In this document: positions 44,890 through 53,585 of the stretch, in pieces
How the letters are laid out: each line of letters begins with the position of its first letter
Numbering within the stretch: position 1 is the stretch's first letter
NCBI RefSeq assembly: GCF_001005305.1
Contig: NZ_LBMH01000005.1
Location: 341,275 to 405,274 of the forward strand
Origin: Kordia zhangzhouensis
GTDB lineage: Bacteria > Bacteroidota > Bacteroidia > Flavobacteriales > Flavobacteriaceae
Direction: 5' to 3'
DNA: 64,000 bases
The notes under the pieces: generated by a model
Databases searched by the model: none
What the model was told of the DNA's origin: nothing
What the model saw: the letters and a program-made list of their open reading frames with translations, nothing else
Made by a program: the position numbers and the translations under genes

Positions 44890-46818
44890 TTATTCAACAA
44901 CTAGTTTTCTTGTTGCTGTTCCTCCAGTAGTTTCTAAAACTACAGTGTAGATTCCTGAGTTTTGCTGTATATTTCCAGGCAACTCATACATGGCTTTATT
45001 TTTCCCATCAATAGTAGCTACTATTCGTCCAGACATATCAAATATTTTGATATGTACATCTTGAGGTGTCGCTAATTGAATTTTATGAACATAACGTCCG
45101 TTATCTGTATGGTTTGGATATAGTGTGAACTCTTCAATAACGCTGTCTAAAATTGTGATTTCATCACTAGCAGTACAGCCATTTTCTGAAGTAAGGGTTA
45201 CTTTATATGTTCCTGGTTTTTGCACCGTAACGAGTGCTTCTTTACTTGTAAAGCCTGTATCAGAAGTCCATTGATAGGTTATCGCTTCTTCAGAAGATAT
45301 AGAAGCATCTATAGTCACAGTTCCTTCAAATGAAAGATGACGATCTTCTCCTAAATTAACTTCAATTGGTGTCGGACTTTCTATTTGGTATGATTCTTCT
45401 ACAATAGTTCCTAAAGCATCAGTAATTTTTAATGAGTATAATCCTCCTTCTAGACCTTCAATAACTTCTGATTCATGAACTTGTTTGGTACTTTCCCATT
45501 GCTTTGTATATCCTAATTTTGTTGAAGTAAGTTCATAACGCAATGGATAAGCTCCTCCAGAAGTTTTATAAGTGATAATTCCATTATTGAAACCTTCACA
45601 TTTTAAAGGTTTTCCTTCTAAAATTTCTAATGTTAGTGGTAATATTTCTGCAAACGAAAAAATATCTGTTCCTGAACTGTCTGTATCCCATTGAACATTA
45701 GAGAATCTTAGAATTCCATCGTCCGTAATTTCATCTGACATTTTATATTTAGTATATTCTGGAAGAAAATCGCCTGTCCCAGAAGTATCAATTACTAAAA
45801 TATATTTAGCGTTTGTAGTTCTTTTTTGGAATCCTTGATTAGCATCAAATTCAAGAGTAAATGATTTGTTTTTTATCTCTTCCCCAGTAACATCAATCAA
45901 CCATTTACGCTGAAGCAGTGCTAATCTATTAAGATTTTTAGTAGAACTCTCTATTGCTAGTGGCTGGTTATTGTCTCCCCATATCAAGAAGTTATGGTCT
46001 CCCAACTCATTATTGTTTTCTGAATTCGTTTTTTCAATTGTCCCTAATCCTAATACCAAAAGTTTTTCCTGACTTGTTGCATAGGCCTGTTTTTGGTAGA
46101 GATTCATAGCATCATCTCTTCCGATTCCTGCTATATTAAAATTATAATGCTGGTTTTCTTCATTGTCCCAAACAACAGTTTTTGCCGAAGAAATATAATT
46201 TTGATTATTTACTAGTGTAATTCCATATTTAAGAGCCAATGACGTTTCTATTATTTGACGTTTTTTACCTTTTAACACTCGATCAAATACTAATATTTCT
46301 GCAATCGTACCTTGAAAACCTGTATCTTCTTTTAGTGAAAATTTTCCAATCACAGCTTTCGACTTGGTTTGAAAGGGCACTTTATTTTTTGACTTGTATC
46401 GTTGTGTATATGTATTTAATATTGGAACGAAACTGTTTCCTCCTTCGTAAGAGGCATTCAAATCTGTATTTGAGGCAATTTTAGTTGTTAAAGTTATTAA
46501 TGACTCTTCTCCATACAATCCCCAAATTTCTCTTTCTCTTATAGAATCATCCGTTTTATATACTGTAAAAATGGTAGCTTGTGATAAATCTCCTAATTCT
46601 TTAAAAATCTCAACATAATCTGTTTTATCTCTAAATGAAATTACTGGATTAAAGTTTATGTATTGCTGTTGATTTTTTTTTGATTCCGAGGGTTTAGGTG
46701 TTGTTCTAAAATCAGTTTCAAAATTATCGTGGGTAATATGGAGTCGCAAAGATTTTGAATGTTGACTCCATCCCAATGTTGTTATAAAAACAAACAATAG
46801 GAAGTAATAATGTTTCAT
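44890..46818 (-). CDS. T9SS type A sorting-domain protein (LamG/DUF8202-like, PKD-like)
   Basis: This 642-residue secreted protein has a signal peptide (MKHYYFLLFVFITTLGWSQ). A concanavalin-like/DUF8202-type region follows (IFTVYKTDDSIREREIWGLY, ALKYGITLVNNQNYISSAKT, IAGIGRDDAMNLYQK). A SprB-like and PKD-like segment follows (QPGTYKVTLTSENGC-type motif near residue 540). The T9SS C-terminal domain occupies the last ~75 residues (FTLYPNHTDNGRYVHKIQLA, KIFDMSGRIVATIDG, ATRKLVVE). It is 43 bp upstream of the giant RHS gene in the same direction, so it may be co-expressed with it and displayed on the surface. Confidence 0.85.
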   Translation of the reverse strand: MKHYYFLLFVFITTLGWSQHSKSLRLHITHDNFETDFRTTPKPSESKKNQQQYINFNPVISFRDKTDYVEIFKELGDLSQATIFTVYKTDDSIREREIWGLYGEESLITLTTKIASNTDLNASYEGGNSFVPILNTYTQRYKSKNKVPFQTKSKAVIGKFSLKEDTGFQGTIAEILVFDRVLKGKKRQIIETSLALKYGITLVNNQNYISSAKTVVWDNEENQHYNFNIAGIGRDDAMNLYQKQAYATSQEKLLVLGLGTIEKTNSENNNELGDHNFLIWGDNNQPLAIESSTKNLNRLALLQRKWLIDVTGEEIKNKSFTLEFDANQGFQKRTTNAKYILVIDTSGTGDFLPEYTKYKMSDEITDDGILRFSNVQWDTDSSGTDIFSFAEILPLTLEILEGKPLKCEGFNNGIITYKTSGGAYPLRYELTSTKLGYTKQWESTKQVHESEVIEGLEGGLYSLKITDALGTIVEESYQIESPTPIEVNLGEDRHLSFEGTVTIDASISSEEAITYQWTSDTGFTSKEALVTVQKPGTYKVTLTSENGCTASDEITILDSVIEEFTLYPNHTDNGRYVHKIQLATPQDVHIKIFDMSGRIVATIDGKNKAMYELPGNIQQNSGIYTVVLETTGGTATRKLVVE

Positions 46819-47088
46819 GTGCGGTTGTTTTATTAGTTAAAACAACACAGTATTATTAAAGAAAAAAAGAGGATTTTTTATACTTTACTTGTATATAAAT
46901 GTAAGAAAAAAATGTTACCATTTTACTTGTTTTAGTATAAAAATGAAATTATTTTCTCATTTTCTTACACTTTTTAACCACCAAAAAGATAACGTACTTA
47001 CAAAATGAAACTTATTAACTATTTTAATTTAACAATTATTATTTTTTTATATGAATTCATTATTTAACATTAAAACCAAGTTGTATTA

Positions 47089-47117
47089 TGAAAAAAAAGC
47101 GATCTAAAAGATCGCCC
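47089..47117 (-). terminator. Terminator of the GG-leader peptide gene at 47126
   Basis: GCGATC / GATCGC arms around an AAAA-type loop are followed on the minus strand by a run of T (A run on the plus strand at 47091-47098). The gap 46819-47088 holds only AT-rich sequence and no gene I can support. Confidence 0.7.
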
Positions 47118-47125
47118 TTAATTAA

Positions 47126-47269
47126 TTATTCCCATGCACAAGAACATGTTCGATATAAACCTGTATAGCCGTCTGGACAACCAGCCCCTCCTTTTAAGGT
47201 CGTTGAAGTAAATTTAGAAACAGTTTTTCTTTTAATTAATAATTTTTTCAGTGGTTCTCTTTTTTTCAT
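47126..47269 (-). CDS. GG-leader peptide (short Cys-rich core)
   Basis: This is a 47-residue peptide. The leader is MKKREPLKKLLIKRKTVSKF followed by TSTTLKGG. The ~19-residue core AGCPDGYTGLYRTCSCAWE has three cysteines and Thr/Ser, so ring formation is chemically possible. The leader differs more from the consensus than the other three but keeps the basic MKK start and the GG. Start ATG and stop were read directly on the minus strand. It has its own terminator. No modification genes are nearby. Confidence 0.6.
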   Translation of the reverse strand: MKKREPLKKLLIKRKTVSKFTSTTLKGGAGCPDGYTGLYRTCSCAWE

Positions 47270-47444
47270 GTTTAAATGGTTTTAAAATTAATAAAAGCAA
47301 AAAATACAAATACTGAATTCTAACTAGCTACGGTAACCCCGTAATTAACATCTAAACAGTAAAAGAATGAGTTGAAGCAGATAGACACGTCCATTTCTGG
47401 TACGAAAAAAATAAACTTACACTAAAAATGTAGAAATATTAGTA

Positions 47445-47472
47445 AAAGAAAAGCGATCCGAAGATCGCTTGT
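47445..47472 (-). terminator. Terminator of the GG-leader peptide gene at 47493
   Basis: AAGCGATC / GATCGCTT arms with a 4-base loop; minus-strand T-run is the A-rich segment 47443-47450. The same GCGATC stem is used by the terminator at 47089. Confidence 0.7.
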
Positions 47473-47492
47473 TCTATGATATAAGAAATCAG

Positions 47493-47663
47493 TTATTCTT
47501 GATCACATCCTAATTTTGTTACGCAAATCAATACGCAGGATAATGTGGTAAAACAGAAAGGAATAATTGTTGCTGAGCCAGCTTCTTTTCCTCCTTTCAT
47601 TTGATTCAAATCACAAATAGATTCTTTGTTAAGCTTTAATGATTTTAAATTCTTTTTTTTCAT
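47493..47663 (-). CDS. GG-leader peptide (hydrophobic Cys/Thr core)
   Basis: This 56-residue peptide has the leader MKKKNLKSLKLNKESICDL followed by NQMKGG. The ~31-residue core is KEAGSATIIPFCFTTLSC followed by VLICVTKLGCDQE, with four cysteines and many Thr/Ser in a hydrophobic setting, typical of bacteriocins. The ATG at 47661-47663 is chosen because the longer frame has no leader features. It has a terminator. Together with the 47126 gene it forms a pair of similar units, each independently terminated. Confidence 0.72.
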   Translation of the reverse strand: MKKKNLKSLKLNKESICDLNQMKGGKEAGSATIIPFCFTTLSCVLICVTKLGCDQE

Positions 47664-47881
47664 AATTAAATGATTTTTAATGTTAATAAAAAACAATATA
47701 CTGAAAATAAAATAACGAAAGAAAAAACAGACATAAATTAACATTTAAACTGTAGGTTTTCTAGCTCCTGAAAAACGAGAAAACGATTTTGAAATATTGT
47801 AATAAATAAAACTTAATTTGATCCCTATATAAGATAGTTTAGCCATGAAAAGTCACTGTTTGAATTTCTTATTTTTTTAAT

Positions 47882-48182
47882 CTTAAAGAAGTTAACGGAA
47901 AATTAATTGCGATTTTGAGAGGTACTTTTCTAGAGTCATCTCTTATTCATATATTGTTTTCATTTTTTCTTGACGATGAAAAGGATATAAATATATCTTC
48001 AATGCTAGGATTACTAAAAAAATACTCCGCACACACTAAAAACATAGCTTTGAAATACATTTATTGGAAAAGGTATAAGTTTACGTTATATACTGAGACA
48101 GCAAAACTCAAAAACCACAGAAATTTTAGAAACTCTTATACAAACTGGTATTGAAAACATAAAAAATCCTTTGGATAACTTT
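47882..48182 (+). pseudogene. Frameshifted remnant of an unidentified gene
   Basis: Two overlapping frames read continuously. The first gives EVNGKLIAILRGTFLESSL followed by IHILFSFFLDDEK and GLLKKYSAHTKNIALKYIYW. After a one-base shift near 48075 the second gives GISLRYILRQQNSKTTEILE and TLIQTGIENIKNPLDNFDFE, then stops. Together they look like the C-terminal part of a larger protein that lost its start. The SSLIHI segment faintly resembles the C-terminal thiopeptide-type domain of LanB-like dehydratases (SSYIHM), but this is weak. The gap 47664-48310 otherwise holds no gene. Confidence 0.4.
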
Positions 48183-48310
48183 GACTTTGAATGAGAATAG
48201 TGTAGCTTTAAAACTAACTATTTTTTTTGATGAATAGAAAGGTTTAATTATAATAATATTTATAAGAATTCCCGTTATACATACGTTGGTGGTAATTGAA
48301 AAAACAGAAG

Positions 48311-48802
48311 ATGATTAAGATTGATCAATACTCTGAGAACGACCAATCAGACATAAATTCTCTGATTAAGGAGATATCTATTGAGTTTATCGAACCTATA
48401 TCATCTCCAGATTCAACACATAAGACCATTACTGTTGATAAGCTATGGTTAGCGAGAGATAATGGCTCTTTACTGGGAACTATTGGGATCGTGAGTCTTT
48501 CTCAGAACAATGGTATTTTAAAGAGCATGTTTGTTAAAAAAGAGTTTAGAGGCGAAAATTTGGGAGTATCAAAGTTGTTGCTTACCACTGCAATTAATTG
48601 GTCAAAAGAAAAAGGAATTCAAAATCTATTTCTTGGGACAATGACACAGTTTAAAGCAGCCCAGAATTTCTACCTCAAAAATGGATTTTTCAAAATTGAC
48701 AAAGCTCAACTTCCTTCAGATTTTATGAATAATCCGATTGACGACCTTTATTACAAACTAGATTTAAAAAAACTACCACCAACAAAACCTAAACTGCATT
48801 AA
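48311..48802 (+). CDS. GNAT family N-acetyltransferase
   Basis: This 163-residue GNAT-fold enzyme has the acetyl-CoA-binding segment FVKKEFRGENLGVSKLLLTT (R/Q-x-x-G-x-G/A pattern, here RGENLG). It also has the C-terminal FYLKNGFFKI typical of the fold. GNAT enzymes transfer acetyl groups to amines. The substrate is unknown. It is one of three small genes in a cassette-like region and is preceded by CGTTGGTGGTAATT, similar to the sequence before the next gene. I start at ATG 48311; an upstream TTG is an alternative. Confidence 0.82.
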   Translation: MIKIDQYSENDQSDINSLIKEISIEFIEPISSPDSTHKTITVDKLWLARDNGSLLGTIGIVSLSQNNGILKSMFVKKEFRGENLGVSKLLLTTAINWSKEKGIQNLFLGTMTQFKAAQNFYLKNGFFKIDKAQLPSDFMNNPIDDLYYKLDLKKLPPTKPKLH

Positions 48803-48821
48803 AACGCAGTTTAGCCAAACC

Positions 48822-48831
48822 GTTGTGGTTA
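48822..48831 (+). repeat. Left arm of the 10-bp inverted repeat flanking the YwqK-like gene
   Basis: GTTGTGGTTA ends 3 bp before the ATG of the gene at 48835. Its exact reverse complement TAACCACAAC (49654-49663) begins at the stop codon of that gene. A similar CGTTGGTGGTAATT lies at 48284-48297 before the GNAT gene. Confidence 0.75.
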
Positions 48832-48834
48832 ATT

Positions 48835-49656
48835 ATGAAGAAACTGACATACATACTAACTTTACTACTACTTTTCAATTGCAAATCGGAAAAAAAAGAA
48901 ATTTTTCAAGAATATAATGGGCAGTTAGTTAAAGTGGAATTTGATGATTCTAAAACCGACTCTACTTTTTCTGGTTATGGAGGAGAACATTATCTAAATG
49001 GGAATTTAAAATCATTGTCGCTCTTTAAAAATGGAGAACCAATTGACACACTTTTTTACTATTATAAAAATGGTCTAATAAAAGAAAAAGGACTCGTAAA
49101 AAATGGGTTGCGAGATGGTTGGTGGGTTTACTTCAGAGAAAACGGAACACTAAAAGAAAAAATTGAATGGAAATCAAAAGGAAATGACACCATTTACAAA
49201 AATCAAAGTTTAGTTTTTGACAATAATGGAAAGCTAAAAATGGAACCAAGCACTTTTTTTGAACTTGAAATTCCAGACACTATTATTTTGGGTAAAAATA
49301 TAGCATTCGTAAAAAACTATGTCAGCAATTTTAAAAATGTTGATGAGAGGCTTTTATCTGTAATTATTGAAAATAAATATGCCGATAATACCATTAAAAA
49401 AGATACTTTTAGTGATGGAACTTTGAAACCCTTTTTTGGGATTTTTGGACTCAAAACTGGAAAACAAATTGTAAAAGGAAAAATTGAAGAAAAAATATTA
49501 CAAACAGAAAAAAATAATAAAGACTCGTCTTCTTTAACGATTATTGACCATTATAAATACTTTGAAAAAGAAGTGTTTGTTTCGGACAACGAAGAAATCT
49601 CTGAAAAAAGCAAGAAAATAATAGAGGACTATTTTAAATCTAAAGAAAATGACTAA
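48835..49656 (+). CDS. YwqK/MORN-repeat-like lipoprotein
   Basis: This 273-residue protein has a lipoprotein signal (MKKLTYILTLLLLFNC) and MORN/YwqK-type repeats at about residues 40-110 (HYLNGNLKSLSLFKNG, YYYKNGLIKEKGLVKNGLRD, YFRENGTLKEKIEWK). A soluble C-terminal half follows. YwqK-type proteins are sometimes annotated as toxin-antitoxin antitoxins, but those with lipoprotein signals are usually uncharacterised surface proteins. The gene is exactly bounded by the 10-bp inverted repeat described separately, like a mobile gene cassette. Confidence 0.7.
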   Translation: MKKLTYILTLLLLFNCKSEKKEIFQEYNGQLVKVEFDDSKTDSTFSGYGGEHYLNGNLKSLSLFKNGEPIDTLFYYYKNGLIKEKGLVKNGLRDGWWVYFRENGTLKEKIEWKSKGNDTIYKNQSLVFDNNGKLKMEPSTFFELEIPDTIILGKNIAFVKNYVSNFKNVDERLLSVIIENKYADNTIKKDTFSDGTLKPFFGIFGLKTGKQIVKGKIEEKILQTEKNNKDSSSLTIIDHYKYFEKEVFVSDNEEISEKSKKIIEDYFKSKEND

Positions 49657-49780
49657 CCACAACAATAGCTATAAGTAATTACTTCTACTCGCTTATTTGG
49701 AAAATTCCTTCGGAATTTCCAACTCGGTGTGTACTTACTAAGTTTTGCACAAAACCACGTAACTACTCATAGCCGAGACC
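49654..49780 (+). repeat. Long imperfect palindrome after the YwqK-like gene, attC-like
   Basis: Starting at TAACCACAAC, the sequence contains outer arms GCTATAAGTAATTAC (49668-49682) and GTAACTACTCATAGC (49759-49773). These pair at 13 of 15 positions. An inner GGAAAATTCC / GGAATTTCC hairpin with a TTCG loop lies at 49699-49720. The folded length of about 110 bases with an outer stem and an inner hairpin resembles integron attC sites. No integron integrase is in the window. It may also be a folded non-coding element. Confidence 0.55.
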
Positions 49781-49809
49781 TTAATAACAATAAAAAACGA
49801 AAAACGAAC

Positions 49810-50595
49810 ATGAGAATAACAATATTAATTTTTATCACACTAATTTTTTCTTGCAAAAACGACAAAATGAAAAATAAGGAAAATGAGTCAGGTGTTATTC
49901 CAATTACAACATCTTCTAAAGAAGCAAAAGAGCATTTTGAAAAAGCACGATTTTTAGTTCAAAATGGAATAAATGGCAACCCAATAGAACACTATGAAAA
50001 AGCAATTGAATTAGATAGCAGTTTTGTTAGAATGTACAATTTTATATCTATGTACTCGCCAAATGATTCAATAAAAAGGCATAATCATGAACTTGCAAAA
50101 AAATACAAGAATCTATCATCTAAAGAAGAACAACTATTAATTGATGCAACAGAATATAGATTGAATCATCCAAATGATAAAAATGAAGAGAAATTGTTTG
50201 AATTGTCGAAATTATGTCCATCCGATAAATATCTACACCATACAATATGCTTTTTACTTTTTAGAAAAAATCCATCATTGGCTATTATTGCAGGTGAACA
50301 ATCAGTAAAACTAGACAATAATTACGGTTCTGGATATAATATTTTAGGATATGCTTATATAAATAACAATGAGTTGGATAAAGCCGAAAAAGCTTTTGAC
50401 AATTTTATAAGATGTGAACCGAATAATGGAAATCCTTATGATTCAAAAGCAGATTTAATGTTGCTACTGGGAAAATATAAAGAGGCATTGAAATTGAAAC
50501 AGAAAGCATATGAATTAGATTCATCCTTTGATTGGATTCCAGAAGAAATAGTTAATATTAAAGCAAAGATTGATTCATTGGAAAATAAATACTAA
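49810..50595 (+). CDS. Tetratricopeptide-repeat lipoprotein
   Basis: This 261-residue protein has a short lipoprotein signal (MRITILIFITLIFSC) and TPR units, for example the pair around LGYAYINNNELDKAEKAFD and LLLGKYKEALKLKQKAYELD. TPR proteins mediate protein contacts. It follows the attC-like palindrome and, with the GNAT and YwqK-like genes, forms the third unit of the cassette-like run. I chose the ATG at 49810 over an upstream in-frame start inside the palindrome. Confidence 0.75.
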   Translation: MRITILIFITLIFSCKNDKMKNKENESGVIPITTSSKEAKEHFEKARFLVQNGINGNPIEHYEKAIELDSSFVRMYNFISMYSPNDSIKRHNHELAKKYKNLSSKEEQLLIDATEYRLNHPNDKNEEKLFELSKLCPSDKYLHHTICFLLFRKNPSLAIIAGEQSVKLDNNYGSGYNILGYAYINNNELDKAEKAFDNFIRCEPNNGNPYDSKADLMLLLGKYKEALKLKQKAYELDSSFDWIPEEIVNIKAKIDSLENKY

Positions 50596-50762
50596 GTACC
50601 ACAAAAGCTAAAACGTTAATTAGCATTAATTTATATTAACTCGAATCCACTACTCACAATAGAATCGTATATAATCGAAAAAATGATATAGTTCGAACCC
50701 AAAAAGCAAATTCAGTATTTGAATTAACACGTTCGTTATCAATAAGTTTTAGTAAAAATAAA

Positions 50763-50798
50763 AGCGGACAAAAAACAAAAATGTTAATTTGTCCGCTC
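50763..50798 (-). terminator. Terminator behind the tRNA-Arg 3' fragment
   Basis: AGCGGACAAA / TTTGTCCGCT arms around a ~15-base loop, followed on the minus strand by TTTTATTTTT. It sits directly beyond the CCA end of the tRNA fragment, as it would for the intact tRNA gene before insertion. Confidence 0.75.
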
Positions 50799-50843
50799 TG
50801 GTGATCGCGACAGGATTCGAACCTGTGACCGTCTGCTTAGAAG
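50799..50843 (-). tRNA. tRNA-Arg(TCT) 3' half, truncated: attachment site of the integrative element
   Basis: On the minus strand this has the anticodon loop CTTCTAA (anticodon TCT), the 3' anticodon stem GCAGA, the T arm ACAGG-TTCGAAT-CCTGT, the acceptor 3' strand CGCGATC and an encoded ACCA. The 5' half is missing: the bases where the TCTGC stem should be read CGAC. It is therefore the duplicated 3' end left by integration, and the intact tRNA should lie right of base 64000. Confidence 0.85.
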
Positions 50844-50958
50844 TCGTAATTATTTGACTATCAATATTTATTACAATTATCAGTTTCTTAGTATTTACAG
50901 TACTTTACAAAGATTTAGTTTATAGTTGTTAATAGATATTGGTAGTTTATTAATAACA

Positions 50959-50979
50959 TTTTTGTGCAAATTTTGTGCA
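50959..50979 (+). repeat. 21-bp repeat, left copy (possible integrase arm-type site)
   Basis: Contains two tandem TTTTGTGCAAA-like units (TTTTTGTGCAAATTTTG then TGCA). The identical 21 bp is at 63980-64000. It lies between the att tRNA fragment and the integrase gene. The remaining non-coding sequence in 50596-51015 is AT-rich. Confidence 0.75.
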
Positions 50980-51015
50980 AATTCTTAACTTTATAACTAA
51001 CTAATAGACAGGGTA

Positions 51016-52272
51016 ATGCAGTATAATACTTCTATTTATTTAGATAAAAGAAAATCAAGTAAAAAAACAAATAATCTTTTCCCCGTAAAAATTCGAGTGT
51101 ACTCAACTATTACGAAAAAAAAGAAACTCTACCCTACTGGCGTAGATTTAAGTATTGAAGATTTTGAAGATATTTTTAATTCCGATAAAAAATTTCGCGG
51201 AAATAAAAAGGAAATTGAATTTCATGTTAGGCGCATCCATAGTAATGCAGAGGATATTGCAAAAAACCTAAACCCTTTTACATTTGAAACTTTTGAAAAG
51301 AAAATGTTTAGGGCAAAAAATGCTTCCATAAATATTGAACATCACTACAAAGAAAAAATAAAAGCGTTTAAAGAAAATGAACAACTATCAAGTGCGAGTA
51401 ACTACGATTTAGCTTTAAAAACATTTGATGCTTTCCTTAAACTGAAAACAAAGACCATTTTAAAAAATCTTACTTTTTATGATATTACCGTTGATTGGTT
51501 GAATAAGTACGAAAAGTATATGATAAATGATAAAGATAGAACCACTACCACCGTTTCTATTTATCTACGAACCTTACGTACTATTTTTAATGATGCCATT
51601 CGAGAAAACGAGATTAAGAAAGAAATTTATCCATTTGGGAAAGGAAAATATCAAATACCAACGACTACAAAAAGTAAAAAGGCTCTTTCTAAAGAACAAA
51701 TAACGGCTCTTTTTAATGCAGAGCCACAAACCCCCGAACAGGTAAAAGCAAAAGATTTTTGGTTTTTCAGCTACGCTTGTTATGGTATGAATATGAAAGA
51801 TATTACTTTATTAAGATACGAAAATCTTACTAATAACACTATCAAATATTTCAGAGCCAAAACCACAAATACTAAGAAAGGAAACCTAAAAGAAACTGAA
51901 GTATTTTTAAATAAGTATGCAAAAGGTATCATTAAAAAATACGGTCATAAAACCAAAACCAAAAAACAATTCATTTTTCCAATAGTTCTAATAGATGATG
52001 ATGCAGCAGAACAAAAACGAAAAATTAAAAATTTTACCAGCTTTGTAAATCTACATATTAACAAATTAGCCAAAAACAATGGCTTTACGTTTAATATTTC
52101 TACGTATTGGGCGCGACATTCATTTGCAACACTTTCAATTCAAAAAGGCGTTTCTATGGAGTTTATAAGCGATGCTTTAAATCATAGTAACATGAATGTT
52201 ACAAAAAATTACTTTGCAGGTTTTGAAGATGAAGCCAAAAAAGAGTTTTCAAATAATTTAATGGATTTTTGA
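51016..52272 (+). CDS. Tyrosine recombinase/integrase, IntDOT-like
   Basis: This 418-residue integrase has an N-terminal arm-binding part (residues 1-90), a core-binding SAM-like domain (~110-215: SASNYDLALKTFDAFLKLKT) and a catalytic domain. Visible catalytic residues are R367 in STYWARHSFAT, H390 in LNHSNM and the nucleophile Y399 in TKNYFAGF. The first catalytic Arg position reads CYGMNMKDITLLRYENL, without the usual Arg, as known for IntDOT of Bacteroides conjugative transposons. It should catalyse insertion at the tRNA-Arg 3' end. Confidence 0.9.
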   Translation: MQYNTSIYLDKRKSSKKTNNLFPVKIRVYSTITKKKKLYPTGVDLSIEDFEDIFNSDKKFRGNKKEIEFHVRRIHSNAEDIAKNLNPFTFETFEKKMFRAKNASINIEHHYKEKIKAFKENEQLSSASNYDLALKTFDAFLKLKTKTILKNLTFYDITVDWLNKYEKYMINDKDRTTTTVSIYLRTLRTIFNDAIRENEIKKEIYPFGKGKYQIPTTTKSKKALSKEQITALFNAEPQTPEQVKAKDFWFFSYACYGMNMKDITLLRYENLTNNTIKYFRAKTTNTKKGNLKETEVFLNKYAKGIIKKYGHKTKTKKQFIFPIVLIDDDAAEQKRKIKNFTSFVNLHINKLAKNNGFTFNISTYWARHSFATLSIQKGVSMEFISDALNHSNMNVTKNYFAGFEDEAKKEFSNNLMDF

Positions 52273-52274
52273 TT

Positions 52275-53585
52275 ATGAATAAACCGTTCTCAGAAATAAA
52301 TGCAAAAGATTATATCATGCATCCTTTTTCGATTCCAGAACCAAGCGGATATAAATATCCCGAAAAGTTTCCTAACTGTTGTGCTATGCATTCGGAAATA
52401 TTTGAAAACTTAAATACATACTTAGATAAGTTTCCTTTTTGCTGTGATATGCATATGAAGCACTTTGAAAATTTCAGCTTTGATAAAAATAAAGTCTACG
52501 GAGAAATGCCAATAAGAGTCATGAAAGCTGATCAATTTACACGTTTTAAAATACGAAATGTCATAAATAATGATGATTGGTATGAAGATATTACAGAATA
52601 CTATGAATATGTTTTAATGAGCTTAGGAAGTCCTGCTATTGGCTACCAATTTTATCACAGTTCAATAAATTCTTTTATAAAAAATGAATTTAAAGAGATA
52701 CCAAAAAACAAAAAGCAAATACTTTTGATTTTTTTAGATCAACAAATAAGCTACAATCCAAAAAAAACAGAAACTAACTTTAATAGACTATTTGCTATTT
52801 ATCAAAAATGGTTAAAGTATTTTCCTTTTGAATTAGAAATATTTGGCAATTTGAAAAGTCATTTTTCAAAGTCATTTCCTATCATGAAAGAAAAAATAAA
52901 AGGAAATAGATATTTAGGAATGGGATTCTATAAAATATTTACTGAAAAAGAACTGATCGAATTCTTAGGTAAAAAGACAAAAGAGATATTAAGTTTAGTT
53001 GATACTACTAAACTAATCAAAGAAAAAAGAATTGACCTTGCTTATAAAACTGTATTAGATATAAAAAATAAAACCCATGAACTAAAGCAAAAAACATTAT
53101 TGGATGAATTTAAATTAGGAGAAAAAAAATATATACCTACAATAAAAAAATGGCTAGAAAATGAAAAGAGTTATTTTAAATCTATCAAAAAAGAGCTTAA
53201 AGAAATAAAACAAAGTATCCCAACAGATAAACCCAAAAAAACAAATAAAGAAGAAATAAAAGCGTATACTTTCAAAGAAATTTTTACCGTTAACGACTAC
53301 GAAAAATACATCAATGCACTACATCAAGTTGAAAACCCTGTAATAGATGAAAATTGGAATTTCACAGGGAAACAAAAAGGCAGTAAAGGCGTTGTTTGCA
53401 ATTGGATTAAAGACCTACAAACGAAAGGTATAATTAGCGGTAAATATAACAGACAAATTTTAGCTGAAGTTTGTAACAATGAAATCAAAGATTTTAATAT
53501 TGGAAAAGACGGAAAAACATTTGATAATTTTTCACCAAAATATAACGACAACTACAAAGACGTATTACTAGAAATAGTTACCTAA
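52275..53585 (+). CDS. Protein of unknown function next to the integrase
   Basis: This is a 436-residue soluble protein, Lys-rich. The N terminus has a Cys pattern: NCCAMHSEIF, then FCCDMHMKHFENF, two near-repeats with CC-x-MH that could bind a metal. A charged helical middle follows, and then a C-terminal region KGVVCNWIKDLQTKGIISGK. I recognise no family. It starts 3 bp after the integrase stop; TTG upstream could be an alternative start. It is probably co-transcribed with the integrase and may act in excision or element control. Confidence 0.6.
   Translation: MNKPFSEINAKDYIMHPFSIPEPSGYKYPEKFPNCCAMHSEIFENLNTYLDKFPFCCDMHMKHFENFSFDKNKVYGEMPIRVMKADQFTRFKIRNVINNDDWYEDITEYYEYVLMSLGSPAIGYQFYHSSINSFIKNEFKEIPKNKKQILLIFLDQQISYNPKKTETNFNRLFAIYQKWLKYFPFELEIFGNLKSHFSKSFPIMKEKIKGNRYLGMGFYKIFTEKELIEFLGKKTKEILSLVDTTKLIKEKRIDLAYKTVLDIKNKTHELKQKTLLDEFKLGEKKYIPTIKKWLENEKSYFKSIKKELKEIKQSIPTDKPKKTNKEEIKAYTFKEIFTVNDYEKYINALHQVENPVIDENWNFTGKQKGSKGVVCNWIKDLQTKGIISGKYNRQILAEVCNNEIKDFNIGKDGKTFDNFSPKYNDNYKDVLLEIVT

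Noticed and set aside
46819..47088. A gene in the gap upstream of the T9SS protein
   Set aside because: AT-rich non-coding sequence; no frame with a plausible start and composition.
49654..49780. A true integron with an IntI
   Set aside because: No IntI-type integrase is in the window; the tyrosine recombinase at 51016 is IntDOT-like and belongs to the tRNA-Arg element. Only the palindrome geometry is attC-like.
50799..50843. An intact functional tRNA-Arg gene here
   Set aside because: The 5' half (acceptor 5' strand, D arm and anticodon 5' stem) is absent, so this is only the duplicated 3' end.
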